Shown: positions 36,744-45,085, counted from the first letter of the stretch. The stretch: DNA of 64,000 nucleotides from Gemmatimonadota bacterium (GCA_016704275.1 JADJAK010000002.1:620001-684000), one strand, 5' to 3'. The notes: generated from the letters alone by a model not told the origin. Program-made: numbers and translations.

Positions 36744-36782
36744 TGGCGACGATTCTAATCGGGTGAGGGGTGAACGGTGAGG

Positions 36783-36879
36783 GTAACCAGTGACCAGTGA
36801 CCAGTGACCAGTGACCGGGAGTTGTGCGGGAGGCGCAGGTTGCACGTCCCCTGGTTACATGTCACTGGTCACTGGTCAC
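36783..36879. repeat. Inverted GTGACCA-repeat element between divergent genes
   Basis: The left arm has four tandem units of ACCAGTG/CAGTGACC type (36783-36816). The right arm has three inverse units (CACTGGTCACTGG, 36851-36879). About 30 bases of unrelated sequence lie between. The right arm ends about ten bases before a TATCCT hexamer preceding the sigma factor start. Confidence 0.85.
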
Positions 36880-36902
36880 GCTTCTCGCCTATCCTTCCTG
36901 CC

Positions 36903-37454
36903 ATGGCGACCCCCACGCCCAGCTTCGAATCCGAAGCCCTCCCTCACCTCGACACCCTCTACCGGGTGGCGCTGCGGCTGACCACCAATCCGGCCGCCGC
37001 GGAAGATCTGGTGCAGGACACCATGCTCCGCGCGTTGCGGGCGTGGGGCTCATTCCGCCCCGGCAGCAACGCACGCGCCTGGTTGGTGACCATCCTCCGC
37101 AACCAGTTCATCACCGGTTGGCGCAGCGCGCGGCGTGGCGCCCAGCCGGTCGATGTCGAGGCGATCCCGGAGCTGCCCGACCTGGCCGATCCGGACCCCG
37201 AAGGGCGCTTCTTCGCCGAGCTGGTGGACGACGAGGTCCTGGCGGCGCTCGACCAACTCCCCGAGGAGTTCCGCGAGGTGGTGGTCTTGAGCGACCTCGA
37301 AGGAATGCCCTACGCCGAAGTCGCCGAGGCCCTCGGCATCCCGCTCGGGACCGTGAAGTCGCGGATCTTCCGCGCCCGACGGATCCTGCAGGGGCAGTTG
37401 CGGCGTTATGCCGAAGAGAGCGGACTGATCCGCCCCACGGAGCCGACCCCATGA
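36903..37454 (+). CDS. ECF-family RNA polymerase sigma factor
   Basis: A 183-residue extracytoplasmic-function sigma factor. Region 2 includes AAAEDLVQDTMLRALRAW (binding to RNA polymerase and -10 melting) and ARAWLVTILRNQFI. Region 4 includes LPEEFREVVVLSDLEGMPYA and a helix-turn-helix with EALGIPLGTVKSRIFRARRI for the -35 element. The stop overlaps the start of a zinc-type anti-sigma factor by four bases, the standard arrangement for redox or envelope stress control. No Shine-Dalgarno sequence is visible; TATCCT at 36890-36895 lies seven bases before the ATG, so the mRNA may be leaderless. Its regulon is unknown; the downstream oxidoreductase gene is an obvious candidate. Confidence 0.92.
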   Translation: MATPTPSFESEALPHLDTLYRVALRLTTNPAAAEDLVQDTMLRALRAWGSFRPGSNARAWLVTILRNQFITGWRSARRGAQPVDVEAIPELPDLADPDPEGRFFAELVDDEVLAALDQLPEEFREVVVLSDLEGMPYAEVAEALGIPLGTVKSRIFRARRILQGQLRRYAEESGLIRPTEPTP

Positions 37455-37702
37455 GCGACCCGGAATTGAATTGCACCGACGCGCTCGCCGAGCTCGACGC
37501 CTTCCTGCGCGGCGAGTTGCCGGTGGAGAGCGTCGAGCGGATGCAGGGCCACCTGACCCGCTGTCGGCACTGCACCCAGATCGGCCGGTACGAGCAGGCC
37601 TTCCGCAGTCGGCTGCAGCGGCTCGGTGCCGGCACCGAGTGCCCCGAGGCGCTGCGGGCGCGGATCGCCGCGCTCCTCGCGAACGGGCCGGCAAGTGGCT
37701 GA
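37451..37702 (+). CDS. Zinc-finger anti-sigma factor
   Basis: An 83-residue soluble protein with an H-x3-C-x2-C zinc-binding motif (HLTRCRHC, about residues 32-39) and an upstream Cys at position 8, as in ZAS-domain anti-sigma factors such as RsrA and ChrR. Such proteins hold the sigma factor inactive until oxidation or metal loss. There is no membrane helix, so the signal is expected to be cytoplasmic. It starts at an ATGA overlap with the sigma factor and its end overlaps the start of the FAD oxidoreductase by eight bases. Confidence 0.85.
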   Translation: MSDPELNCTDALAELDAFLRGELPVESVERMQGHLTRCRHCTQIGRYEQAFRSRLQRLGAGTECPEALRARIAALLANGPASG

Positions 37703-38906
37703 GCGTGCCGGTGTGGTGATCGTCGGCGCAGGGCCGGCCGGCAGCGCCACCGCGATCCACCTGGCCCGCGCCGGCCACGCCGTGACGCTGATCGACCGCG
37801 CCCGCTTCCCGCGCGAGAAGGCCTGCTCCGAATACCTCTCCCCCGAAACGGTGCGCCACCTCGCGACGCTCGGCGTGTTGGACACCCTCGACGCGCACGG
37901 TCGCACCGCACTCGAAGGCACCCGCGTGCGTGCCGCCCACGGTGCGTCGTTGATCGGCCGCTTCGCGGATGCCGGCGGCTCCCCCTTTCGATCGACCGGC
38001 CTGGCGATGCCGCGCCGCATTCTCGACGCCACCCTCCTCGACGCCGCACGCGCCGCGGGGGTGACGGTGCACGAGGAGACGACGCTGCGCGTCCTCAGTG
38101 CCATGGGACCCCACGGCCGGACCAGCACCCTCGAAGACGCAGCGGGCAGGCGCCACGCCGTCACGGCGCGTTGCGTCGTCGGCGCCGATGGCCTGCGCAG
38201 CGTCGTGGCACGGCAGGCCGGGCTGCATCGGCAGGGCTGGCTCAAGCGGGTGGCGTTCGTCGCACACGTCGAGGGCGTCACCGGCCTCGGCCGTGTCGCC
38301 GAGATGCATGTCGGGAAGGCGGGCTATGTCGGACTCAATCCTTTGGGTGACAACATCGCCAACGTTGCCTTGGTGGTTCCTGCCGCGTTGGCGGCAGAGG
38401 CGCGCGGCGACGCCGCGGGGTTCTTCCATCGGCAACTCGAGACATTCCCCAGCGTCCGCGGTCGAGTCGACGTGGCGCGCACCGTGCGCGAGGTGATGGT
38501 GACCGGACCGTTCGCCGCGTCGTCACGCCGGAGCACCGCCGACGGCCTCCTGCTGGTAGGAGATGCTGCCGACTTCTTCGATCCGTTCACCGGCGAAGGC
38601 GTCTGCAGCGCACTGGCCGGCGCGGCGCTCGCCGCCGAGACGCTCGACGGCGCGCTCCGCGCCAACGCGGCGATCACCACCGCGCAGTTGGCCGGTTACC
38701 GCCACGCCCGCCGGCGCGCCTTTCTCGGCAAGTGGATCGTCGAGCGCCTCATCGGGTACGCCATGCTGTCACCGCGCCTCTTCGACCGCGCCGTGGCACG
38801 CCTCGACCGCCGCGGGATGGCCGATACGCTGATCGGCGTGACGGGAGATTTCGTGTCGCCGTGGCGGGTGGTGAATCCGTGGTTTCTTGGGAAGATGATT
38901 GTGTAG
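37695..38906 (+). CDS. FAD-dependent oxidoreductase, geranylgeranyl-reductase/halogenase-like
   Basis: A 403-residue flavoprotein. The dinucleotide-binding GxGxxG motif is at the very N-terminus (VVIVGAGPAGSATAIHLARA), followed by REKACSEYLSPE. The second FAD motif is LLLVGDAADFFDPFTGEGVC (about residues 290-309). This layout is found in geranylgeranyl reductases and in flavin monooxygenases or oxidoreductases of polyketide clusters. The start is a GTG at 37695 inside the end of the anti-sigma gene, so it is the third gene of a sigma/anti-sigma operon. With the flavin reductase, methyltransferase and ketosynthase that follow, it may act in making a lipid or polyketide product. Substrate unknown. 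Confidence 0.83.
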   Translation: MAERAGVVIVGAGPAGSATAIHLARAGHAVTLIDRARFPREKACSEYLSPETVRHLATLGVLDTLDAHGRTALEGTRVRAAHGASLIGRFADAGGSPFRSTGLAMPRRILDATLLDAARAAGVTVHEETTLRVLSAMGPHGRTSTLEDAAGRRHAVTARCVVGADGLRSVVARQAGLHRQGWLKRVAFVAHVEGVTGLGRVAEMHVGKAGYVGLNPLGDNIANVALVVPAALAAEARGDAAGFFHRQLETFPSVRGRVDVARTVREVMVTGPFAASSRRSTADGLLLVGDAADFFDPFTGEGVCSALAGAALAAETLDGALRANAAITTAQLAGYRHARRRAFLGKWIVERLIGYAMLSPRLFDRAVARLDRRGMADTLIGVTGDFVSPWRVVNPWFLGKMIV

Positions 38907-38915
38907 ATGTGGGGA

Positions 38916-39027
38916 AGTGACCTGTAACCTGTGACCTGTCACCAGGAACAACCCACGGGTCACGGGTCACGGGTCACTGGTCACCGATAACGCCGTTCGC
39001 TTCTCGCTTCTCGCTTCTCGCTTCTCG
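38916..39027. repeat. GTGACC inverted element followed by a CTTCTCG heptamer array
   Basis: Units of the GTGACCTGTAACC type at 38916-38945 face inverse CACGGGTCACGGGTCACTGG units at 38954-38984. Immediately after, CGCTTCT units repeat about four times (38995-39027), the same heptamer found in inverted orientation at 51082-51173. It separates the FAD oxidoreductase from the flavin reductase gene. Confidence 0.82.
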
Positions 39028-39040
39028 AAAGGTCCCTCGT

Positions 39041-39517
39041 ATGGATGGCTACGATTTCCGTCAACTCTGTGGTCGCTTCGCCACCGGGATCGCCGTGGTC
39101 ACCGCGCGCGACGCCGAGGGGCGGCCGGCGGGGATGACGGTGAATTCCTTCACCTCGGTCTCGCTCGAGCCGCCGCTGGTGCTGCTGGCGATCGACCGCG
39201 CGGCGTCGATGCACGAGGTGTTGCTCGGCGCCACGCACTACACCATCAACATCCTCGAGGCGCACCAGGAGTCGTTGTCGCGTCGCTTCGCTTCCGGCAA
39301 CCCGGATCGCTTCGAGGGGATCGGCTTCACGCCCGACGCACTCGGCCGCATCCTGCTCGATGGCGCGCTGGCCCACATCTGCTGCGAACGCGTCAACACC
39401 GTCGAGGCGGGCGACCACACGCTGATCATCGGGCAGGTGGTCGGTGGCGCCTCCGCCGAGCATGGCCGTCCGCTGCTCTACTATCGCGGCGGCTACACCG
39501 AGCCCGACACCCTCTAA
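39041..39517 (+). CDS. Flavin reductase family protein
   Basis: A 158-residue protein of the flavin reductase-like (FMN-binding split barrel) family. Characteristic segments are FRQLCGRFATGIAVVTARD near the N-terminus, GMTVNSFTSVSLEPPLVLLA, and HTLIIGQVV followed by PLLYYRGGY at the C-terminus. Such enzymes reduce free FMN or FAD with NAD(P)H and pass it to a partner monooxygenase. The heptamer array ends 13 bases before the ATG, so no ordinary promoter spacing is obvious. It stands two bases before the methyltransferase gene, so it is the first of a tight four-gene set. Confidence 0.88.
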   Translation: MDGYDFRQLCGRFATGIAVVTARDAEGRPAGMTVNSFTSVSLEPPLVLLAIDRAASMHEVLLGATHYTINILEAHQESLSRRFASGNPDRFEGIGFTPDALGRILLDGALAHICCERVNTVEAGDHTLIIGQVVGGASAEHGRPLLYYRGGYTEPDTL

Positions 39518-39519
39518 AA

Positions 39520-40221
39520 GTGAGCGCCACACTCACGCTGTCGCCGGTCGGCCACGAAGCGCTGGACGACCCCACCACGCCGCCGGCGCTGGTCGAGCGG
39601 ATGCTGGTCGACATTGCGCGGAGCAATCGCTGGTTCGGCGGGCGGCTCGCGATGCGCGCCGGCCTGCGCCGACTCCTCGACGCCGGTGACGCGGGCCGCA
39701 CGCTGACACTGCTCGACATCGGCACCGGCGCCGGCGACCTGCCGCACGATGCCGTGCGCTGGGCCGCCAAGCGTGGCGTGACGATCGTCCCGACCGGCCT
39801 GGAACGGATCCCGGCCGCCGCACAGTTGGCGCAACGCGGCGGACTCCCCGTGCTGCTCGGCTGCGCAGGCAGCCTGCCGATCCGCCGCAAGGGTGTCGAC
39901 ATCGTGCTGGTGAGCCAGATGGTGCACCACCTCGACCGCCCGTCCGCGGTGCGGCTCCTCGCCGAGTGCGATGCGATCGCCCGACGCGGTGTGGTGATCG
40001 CCGACCTGCGGCCGTCGCCGCTTGCCGCGCTGGGGTATCGGCTCGCGGGGCCGTTCCTGCGCATGCATCCGCTCACGGTAAGCGATGGCGTGGTGTCGCT
40101 GGCGCGCGGGCTGCATCCCGCGGCATTGCGTGCGATCGCGCGCGAGGCGACTGGCCACGACGTCGACGTCTGGCGCCTTCCGGGCGCGCGCGTCATTGCC
40201 GCGTGGCGGACCGACCGATGA
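39520..40221 (+). CDS. SAM-dependent methyltransferase
   Basis: A 233-residue class I methyltransferase. The AdoMet-binding motif I is LTLLDIGTGAGDLPHDAVRW (about residues 64-83); later motifs include DIVLVSQMVHHL and GVVIADLRPSPLAALGY. The N-terminal part (LVERMLVDIARSNRWFGGRL) matches methyltransferases commonly encoded beside polyketide-type synthases. The start is a GTG at 39520, two bases after the flavin reductase stop. The stop overlaps the next start. The methyl acceptor is unknown; a phenolic or polyketide hydroxyl is plausible from context only. Confidence 0.82.
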   Translation: MSATLTLSPVGHEALDDPTTPPALVERMLVDIARSNRWFGGRLAMRAGLRRLLDAGDAGRTLTLLDIGTGAGDLPHDAVRWAAKRGVTIVPTGLERIPAAAQLAQRGGLPVLLGCAGSLPIRRKGVDIVLVSQMVHHLDRPSAVRLLAECDAIARRGVVIADLRPSPLAALGYRLAGPFLRMHPLTVSDGVVSLARGLHPAALRAIAREATGHDVDVWRLPGARVIAAWRTDR

Positions 40222-40688
40222 TGCGCGTCGTCGATCGGCGCCTCGTGCAGGCGCCACCCGAGCGCGTCTGGCCGCACGCCGCGCTCGTGGAGCAGTGGCC
40301 CGACATCCTGCCGCACTACCGCTACGTGACGCGCACCGAGGGCGAGCCGGGCGGCGATGGCATCGTCGAGATGTCGGCGTATCGCCGCTTCGGCGGCCCG
40401 CTCAACTGGCCCACCTGGTGGCGCAGCCGGATCTGGGTTGACGCCCCGAAGCACGAGGTTCGGTACCGGCACATCGGTGGCATCACCACCGGAATGGATG
40501 TGCTCTGGAGCATTCTCCCCACGCCAGACGGCGGTAGTGACGTGACGATCGTGCATACCTGGGACGGCCCCCCCTGGCCGTTGATTCGCCGCATCGCCGC
40601 CGAGATCGTGATCGGACCGGTGTTCGTGCATGGCATTGCCGAGCAGACGCTGGCCGGCGTGGCGCGCGCCGCGGAGCGTGGCCTATGA
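40218..40688 (+). CDS. SRPBCC/START-like protein (polyketide cyclase or Coq10 type)
   Basis: A 156-residue protein with the SRPBCC fold, a hydrophobic-ligand cup. Matching segments are RRLVQAPPERVWPHAALVEQ (family opening with the PxxxVW pattern), DILPHYRYVTRTEG, and a long C-terminal helix (GPVFVHGIAEQTLAGVARAA). Members bind quinones, lipids or polyketide intermediates and some catalyse cyclisation. The ATGATG at 40218 overlaps the methyltransferase stop; either ATG may be used. The stop overlaps the ketosynthase start by four bases. Confidence 0.8.
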   Translation: MMRVVDRRLVQAPPERVWPHAALVEQWPDILPHYRYVTRTEGEPGGDGIVEMSAYRRFGGPLNWPTWWRSRIWVDAPKHEVRYRHIGGITTGMDVLWSILPTPDGGSDVTIVHTWDGPPWPLIRRIAAEIVIGPVFVHGIAEQTLAGVARAAERGL

Positions 40689-41926
40689 GCCGCCGGGTGG
40701 TGGTCACCGGCATCGGGCTGATCACGCCGATCGGCATCGGCAGTGACGCCGTCTGGTCGCGGCTGCAGACTGGGTCCTCCGCGGTACAACGGATCGACCG
40801 CTTCGACTCGTCGCCCTTTCGGTCCCACATCGCGGCACAGGTGAACGACTTCGATCCCGAGGCGATGCTCTCGCCCAGGCAGGCGCGCCGCACCGATCGC
40901 TGCTCGCAGCTGGGGCTCGCGGCAACCCGGCTCGCGCTCGAGGACGCCGCGCTCGACCTCGCCGGCGAACCGGCGGACCGCGTCGGCGTGATGATGGGGA
41001 CGGCGCTCGGCGGCATCGGCTTCGCCGAGGAGCAGAACTTCAAGTACATCGCCGGCGGCCCGCGCGAGGTCGACCCCCTGCTCGCACTCACCGTCTTCGG
41101 CGGCGCGCTGTCGTGCAACATCGCCATCACCCATGGTGTCTCCGGCGTCAACAGCACCAATGCGATGAGTTGTGCGTCGGGAACGCTGGCTATTGCCCAG
41201 GGCTTTCGGGCGATCGCGCAGGGTGACGCCGAAGTGATCCTCGCCGGGGGCAGCGAGGCGCCGCTCTATCCGCTCTGCTACGGCTCCTTCTCGCTGATCC
41301 GCGCGATGAGCACCCGCAACGATGACCCGGCCACCGCCTCGCGGCCCTTCGACAGCGGACGCGACGGCTTCGTGATGGCCGAAGGGTCGGCGGTGCTGAT
41401 CCTCGAATCGCTGGAGCACGCCGAGGCGCGCGGCGCCCGCATCTACGCCGAGATCGCGGGCGCGGGGCTCACCAACGACGCGCACCACATGACGCAACCG
41501 CGCCCCGACGGCCGCGAAGCGGCGCGGGCGATGCGGATGGCGCTGGCCGAGGCGGGCTGCGCGCCCGAGGAAGTGGAGTGGGTCAACGCCCACGGCTCCT
41601 CGACCACGCTCAACGACGCCACCGAGGCACTCGCCATTCGCGAGGTCTTCGGTGCACACGCCGACACGCTGCCGGTGAGTGGCACCAAGGGATGGCATGC
41701 CCACGCGCTCGGCGCCTCGGGGGCCATCGAGACGGCGATCGCCTGCCGCAGCATCCGTGACGGCTGGGTTCCGCCGACGCTCAACTGCCTCGACCCCGAT
41801 CCGGCGGGCGGGCTGCGCCAGCTCCCCGCCGAGGGGCTGACGCTGGCCCCGCGGGCGGTGCTCAAGAACTCCTTCGGTTTTGGCGGGTGCAACGCGACGC
41901 TCCTCCTCCGGCGGGCGGGAGTGTAG
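40685..41926 (+). CDS. Beta-ketoacyl-ACP synthase (FabF/KAS II-like)
   Basis: A 413-residue thiolase-fold condensing enzyme. The nucleophilic Cys is in NAMSCASGTLAIAQG (about residue 163). The two His are in VNAHGSST and in TKGWHAHALGASGA, and the C-terminal SFGFGGCNATL is typical. Family consensus around the third motif is KSxxGH; here the residues between Lys and His differ (GWHA). The enzyme extends acyl chains by decarboxylative Claisen condensation with malonyl-ACP. No acyl carrier protein or chain-length factor is nearby. The position after methyltransferase, SRPBCC and flavin enzymes suggests a specialised pathway rather than housekeeping fatty acid synthesis. It is the last gene of the coupled set. 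Confidence 0.88.
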   Translation: MSRRVVVTGIGLITPIGIGSDAVWSRLQTGSSAVQRIDRFDSSPFRSHIAAQVNDFDPEAMLSPRQARRTDRCSQLGLAATRLALEDAALDLAGEPADRVGVMMGTALGGIGFAEEQNFKYIAGGPREVDPLLALTVFGGALSCNIAITHGVSGVNSTNAMSCASGTLAIAQGFRAIAQGDAEVILAGGSEAPLYPLCYGSFSLIRAMSTRNDDPATASRPFDSGRDGFVMAEGSAVLILESLEHAEARGARIYAEIAGAGLTNDAHHMTQPRPDGREAARAMRMALAEAGCAPEEVEWVNAHGSSTTLNDATEALAIREVFGAHADTLPVSGTKGWHAHALGASGAIETAIACRSIRDGWVPPTLNCLDPDPAGGLRQLPAEGLTLAPRAVLKNSFGFGGCNATLLLRRAGV

Positions 41927-41978
41927 ATTCGCGCAGTTCTTTCGCATCCCTGCCACCCCCAACAGGATGACTCGACCG

Positions 41979-42662
41979 ATGCGTCCCCTGCTTCCCCGTG
42001 TCCTCGCCGAGATGTTCGGCACCTTCGTCCTGATCTTCTTCGGGTGCGGAGCGGTCGTGATGAACTCCTTCCCGGGCGCTGATTACGGCGTCTTCGGGAT
42101 CGCCGTGGTCCACGCGATCGCCCTCGCCATCGCCATCTCGGCGACGGCGGCGATCTCCGGCGGCCACTGCAACCCGGCGGTCACGATCGGGCTGCTCTCG
42201 ATCAAGAAGATCGCCCCCGCCGACGCCTTCGCCTACGTCATGGCGCAGCTGGCCGGTGGCCTCCTCGGCGCGCTGCTCGTCAAGACCATCGTGGCCCCGA
42301 ATGTCGGCCGCGTGGTGAACTTCGGCGCGCCGGCGTTGCACAACACGATGAGCTTCGGCACCGGCATCGCCCTCGAGGCGATCCTGACCTTCTTCCTGAT
42401 GTCGGCCGTGATGGCAACGGCGGTCTCGAAGAGCGCCCCGAAGATCGCGGGCTTTGGCATCGGCCTGACGCTGATCCCCGGCATCGTCGTCGGTGGCGCA
42501 CTCACCGGTGGCGCCCTCAACCCGGCCCGCGCCTTCGGCCCCGCCATCATCGCCGGCAACATGCAGGCGCAGGCCGTCTGGTGGATCGGGCCGATCGTCG
42601 GCGCGGTCGTGGCGGCGTTGCTGTGGAAGCATGTGCTGATGGCGAAGGAAGACGTCGCGTAG
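41979..42662 (+). CDS. Aquaporin (MIP family channel)
   Basis: A 227-residue channel protein with six membrane helices and two half-helices bearing the canonical NPA motifs: GGHCNPAVTIG (first) and GGALNPARAFGP (second). It opens RVLAEMFGTFVLIFFGCGAV, as in AqpZ-type water channels. The arrangement favours water or small neutral solutes, and no glycerol-specific Asp after the second NPA is seen (NPARA, not NPARD). The ATG at 41979 has AGGA 11 bases upstream; an ATG at 41967 is an alternative giving four more residues. A TAGATT -10-like hexamer (41925-41930) overlaps the stop of the ketosynthase. Confidence 0.92.
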   Translation: MRPLLPRVLAEMFGTFVLIFFGCGAVVMNSFPGADYGVFGIAVVHAIALAIAISATAAISGGHCNPAVTIGLLSIKKIAPADAFAYVMAQLAGGLLGALLVKTIVAPNVGRVVNFGAPALHNTMSFGTGIALEAILTFFLMSAVMATAVSKSAPKIAGFGIGLTLIPGIVVGGALTGGALNPARAFGPAIIAGNMQAQAVWWIGPIVGAVVAALLWKHVLMAKEDVA

Positions 42663-42668
42663 ACAGCA

Positions 42669-42858
42669 GATGATGGATGATGGATGATGGATGCTCCACT
42701 AACCGTGTCATCCTGAGCGTAGCAGCCCGCAGGGCTGCGCAGTCGAAGGACCTCTCTCCGCGCGCTGGGAAAGAGGTCCTTCGACTACGCCCGCTGCGCG
42801 GGCTCCGCTCAGGATGACAACATGCATCCATCATCCATCATCCATCATCCATCATCCC
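42669..42858. repeat. Nested palindromic element, core copy 2, with ATGATGG arms
   Basis: Outer arms are tandem ATGATGG units (42669-42693) and inverse CATCCAT units (42823-42858). The inner core (42706-42819) begins TGTCATCCTGAGCG and ends CGCTCAGGATGACA. Its left mini-hairpin reads AGCCCGCAGGGCT and the right one CCCGCTGCGCGGG. The right outer arm runs into the last codons and stop of the minus-strand ccmD. Confidence 0.92.
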
Positions 42859-42956
42859 TTGCTGTTACCTCTCCGCCAGAGACTCACGACATATCCTCCC
42901 ACCACCACGGCCGTCACCACATACGCCGCGATCATGTAGCTCCCGGTATCAGGCAT
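42852..42956 (-). CDS. ccmD: CcmD-like small heme exporter protein
   Basis: A 34-residue single-pass membrane protein reading MPDTGSYMIAAYVVTA, then VVVGGYVVSLWRR. It has the CcmD features: a Tyr before the helix, one hydrophobic helix, and a Leu-Trp-Arg-Arg cytoplasmic border. CcmD stabilises holo-CcmE release by the CcmABC complex. The ATG at 42956 overlaps the ccmC stop by eight bases, and the position after ccmC is the usual one. It is shorter than most CcmD proteins (about 45-70 residues), and its last codons lie in a repeat arm, so the original C-terminus may have been altered. Confidence 0.8.
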   Translation of the reverse strand: MPDTGSYMIAAYVVTAVVVGGYVVSLWRRGNSKG

Positions 42957-43644
42957 CGGCCGCCTCCTGGATGGCGTGGCGGGCGCCGATGCCGTAGCGC
43001 TGCATGACGAGCCCGAGGTAGAGGATGGTGAAGACCGCGAAGCCGGTGAGGAAGGTGCGCAGCATCTCGAACGGCAGCTCCGGCTTGGTCGTCTTGACGA
43101 CGACCGGCTGCGGATGCTGCGACGCGAAGAGATAGACGGTGAGGTGGTTGAACGGCACCAGCACCAGCGCCATCAGCCCCATGACCGCGGCGAACTTGGC
43201 CCGCTCGGCGGGGTCACGCACCGCGCCCCGGAGCGCGAAGTAGCCGCCAAAGAGCACGATCTCCATCACGGTGAACGTCAGCCGTGGTTCCCACTCCCAC
43301 CAGGTGCCCCACACCGGCCGACCCCAGATCGGGCCGGTGATCACGACGATGATGCCGAACATCATGCCGACTTCGGCCGAGGCCTCGGCGAAGACGTCGA
43401 AGCGGGCGTCGTGGAGCAGGAGGTAGAGGAGCGACGCGATGCCGGTGAAGATGAAGGCCATCTGCATCGCGTACGCCGCGGGCGGATGGATGTAGAAGAT
43501 CTTCTGGGCCAGTCCCTGAAAGCGCTCCGTTGGCGTCAACTGCAGCGCCATCACGTAGAGGACGATCAGCGACACCACGCCGACCAGGGTCATGATCCGG
43601 CCGCGGCTGATCTGCCGACTGGCCGATGCTGCCTCGAGAGTCAT
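42949..43644 (-). CDS. ccmC: CcmC, heme exporter / cytochrome c biogenesis protein
   Basis: A 231-residue integral membrane protein with six helices. The tryptophan-rich heme-handling motif is WGTWWEWEPRLT (about residues 108-119), with conserved His in YIHPPAAYAM and in PFNHLTVY flanking it. CcmC loads heme onto the chaperone CcmE in the System I maturation pathway. The ATG at 43644 overlaps the ccmB stop by four bases. CcmE, CcmF, CcmG and CcmH are not in this window. Confidence 0.93.
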   Translation of the reverse strand: MTLEAASASRQISRGRIMTLVGVVSLIVLYVMALQLTPTERFQGLAQKIFYIHPPAAYAMQMAFIFTGIASLLYLLLHDARFDVFAEASAEVGMMFGIIVVITGPIWGRPVWGTWWEWEPRLTFTVMEIVLFGGYFALRGAVRDPAERAKFAAVMGLMALVLVPFNHLTVYLFASQHPQPVVVKTTKPELPFEMLRTFLTGFAVFTILYLGLVMQRYGIGARHAIQEAADA

Positions 43645-44318
43645 TCGTCCACCACCGCAGGAAAGAGCATCGCCGCCAGCATGGCGAAGGCGAGGTCGTA
43701 CAAGGCAAGGAATCTGAGCCATCCCCAGAGCTCTTCCAAGGGGCGGCCGCCGAGGAGGCGGACCGTGCTCTGCGCCGCGAAGTAGATCGGCGGGAGGAGG
43801 AAGGGGAGCATCAGGACCGGGAGCAGCAGCTCGGCGTGCCGCGTCCGGACCGCCATCGCGGAGAAGACGGTGCCGATGGCGGTGATGCCGATCGACGCGA
43901 GGACGGCGACGCCGGCGACCGGGAACAGCGCCGGGGTGACCGCCACCCCATAGAAGAGGATCCAGAGCGGGAAGGTGATCGCCAGGACCAGCGAGACGAA
44001 CGCCAGGTTGGCCAGCCACTTCCCGAGGAAGAGCGCGCTCCGGGGCACCGGGGCGAGGAGGATCCCCTCGAGGGCGGCGTGCTCGCGCTCCAGCGTGAAG
44101 GCCCGGTTGAGCGCGACCAACGACGCCAGCGCGATGGTGATCCAGAGCACCGAGGGGGCGAGCGTCACCAGCGAGACGGACCCGCCATCGCGCGCAAAGA
44201 CCACCGTCAGCAGCACGAGGACGGCGAAGAGGGTGGCGGTGTGGATCGCGGTGCGCGACCGCCGCTCGATGCGGAGATCCTTCCCGGCAATCAGCAGCGC
44301 GATCCGGACGACGCTCAT
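43641..44318 (-). CDS. ccmB: CcmB, heme exporter membrane subunit
   Basis: A 225-residue membrane protein with six hydrophobic helices. The opening IALLIAGKDLRIERRSRTAI and the segment ALNRAFTLEREHAALEGILL match the CcmB family. CcmB is the permease partner of the CcmA ATPase; the complex releases heme-loaded CcmE from CcmC. The gene overlaps both ccmA and ccmC by four bases, so the three are translationally coupled. Confidence 0.93.
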   Translation of the reverse strand: MSVVRIALLIAGKDLRIERRSRTAIHTATLFAVLVLLTVVFARDGGSVSLVTLAPSVLWITIALASLVALNRAFTLEREHAALEGILLAPVPRSALFLGKWLANLAFVSLVLAITFPLWILFYGVAVTPALFPVAGVAVLASIGITAIGTVFSAMAVRTRHAELLLPVLMLPFLLPPIYFAAQSTVRLLGGRPLEELWGWLRFLALYDLAFAMLAAMLFPAVVDE

Positions 44319-45028
44319 GGCGTCACCAGCGCATCGTAGCCCGTCCGGAACTGCGCCAGGTCGTCCGGCCGCGGCTCATCGGCGACGACGACGCCACTCC
44401 GCAACACGATCACCCGAGTGGCCAGCTCCCAGAGCTCCGCCGGCTCGTGCGTCACGCAGACCACGGCCCGCCCGGCATCGCGCTCGGCGGCCACCCGCTC
44501 CCGGAGCGACCGCGCGGCGGCGGCGTCGAGCGCCGTGAACGGTTCGTCCAGCAACAGCAGCGCCGGCTGGTGCATCGTGGCCCGCGCGAAGGCGAGCCGC
44601 TGCAACATCCCCTGCGAAAATCCGAACACGCGCGAGTCGGCACGCGAGGTGAGGCGCGCATCCGCTAGCGCCGTCTCGACACGCGATGCGACACTGTCGA
44701 GTCCATGCAACTCTGCCGCGAATCGCAGGTTCTCCCGCGCCGTGAGATCTTCATAGAGGAACGACTGATGGGAGAGCAATCCGAGCGCGCGGCGTGCGTC
44801 GGGATCGGCATGGACGTTCTGGCCGAGAACCTCGACCCGCCCCTTGGTGGGGCGCGCGAGCCCCGCGATGCAGCGGAGGAGGGTGGACTTGCCGGCGCCG
44901 TTCGGGCCCAGCAGCAGCACCACTTCGCCGGGGGCCACGAGGAGCTCAACCCCACGCAACGCGACCACCGCCCCGAAGCGACGCTCGAGATGGTGGACCT
45001 GCAGCAACGGAGTGTCGGCGGGGGTCAT
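44315..45028 (-). CDS. ccmA: CcmA, heme exporter ATP-binding subunit
   Basis: A 237-residue ABC ATPase. Walker A is LLGPNGAGKST (about residues 39-49), the signature is FGFSQGMLQRL, Walker B is ALLLLDEPFTALD, and the H-loop is CVTHEP. Together with the directly coupled ccmB and ccmC this is the System I cytochrome c maturation ATPase. It is the first gene of the ccmABCD operon. A TATACT hexamer at 45063-45058 on the minus strand, about 30 bases before the ATG, is a possible -10 box. Confidence 0.92.
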   Translation of the reverse strand: MTPADTPLLQVHHLERRFGAVVALRGVELLVAPGEVVLLLGPNGAGKSTLLRCIAGLARPTKGRVEVLGQNVHADPDARRALGLLSHQSFLYEDLTARENLRFAAELHGLDSVASRVETALADARLTSRADSRVFGFSQGMLQRLAFARATMHQPALLLLDEPFTALDAAAARSLRERVAAERDAGRAVVCVTHEPAELWELATRVIVLRSGVVVADEPRPDDLAQFRTGYDALVTP

Positions 45029-45085
45029 CCGCAGCGGGGCGCCAATGGCATCCCGGAAGTATAGCGCGGCCAGGCGGCCGCGCCG

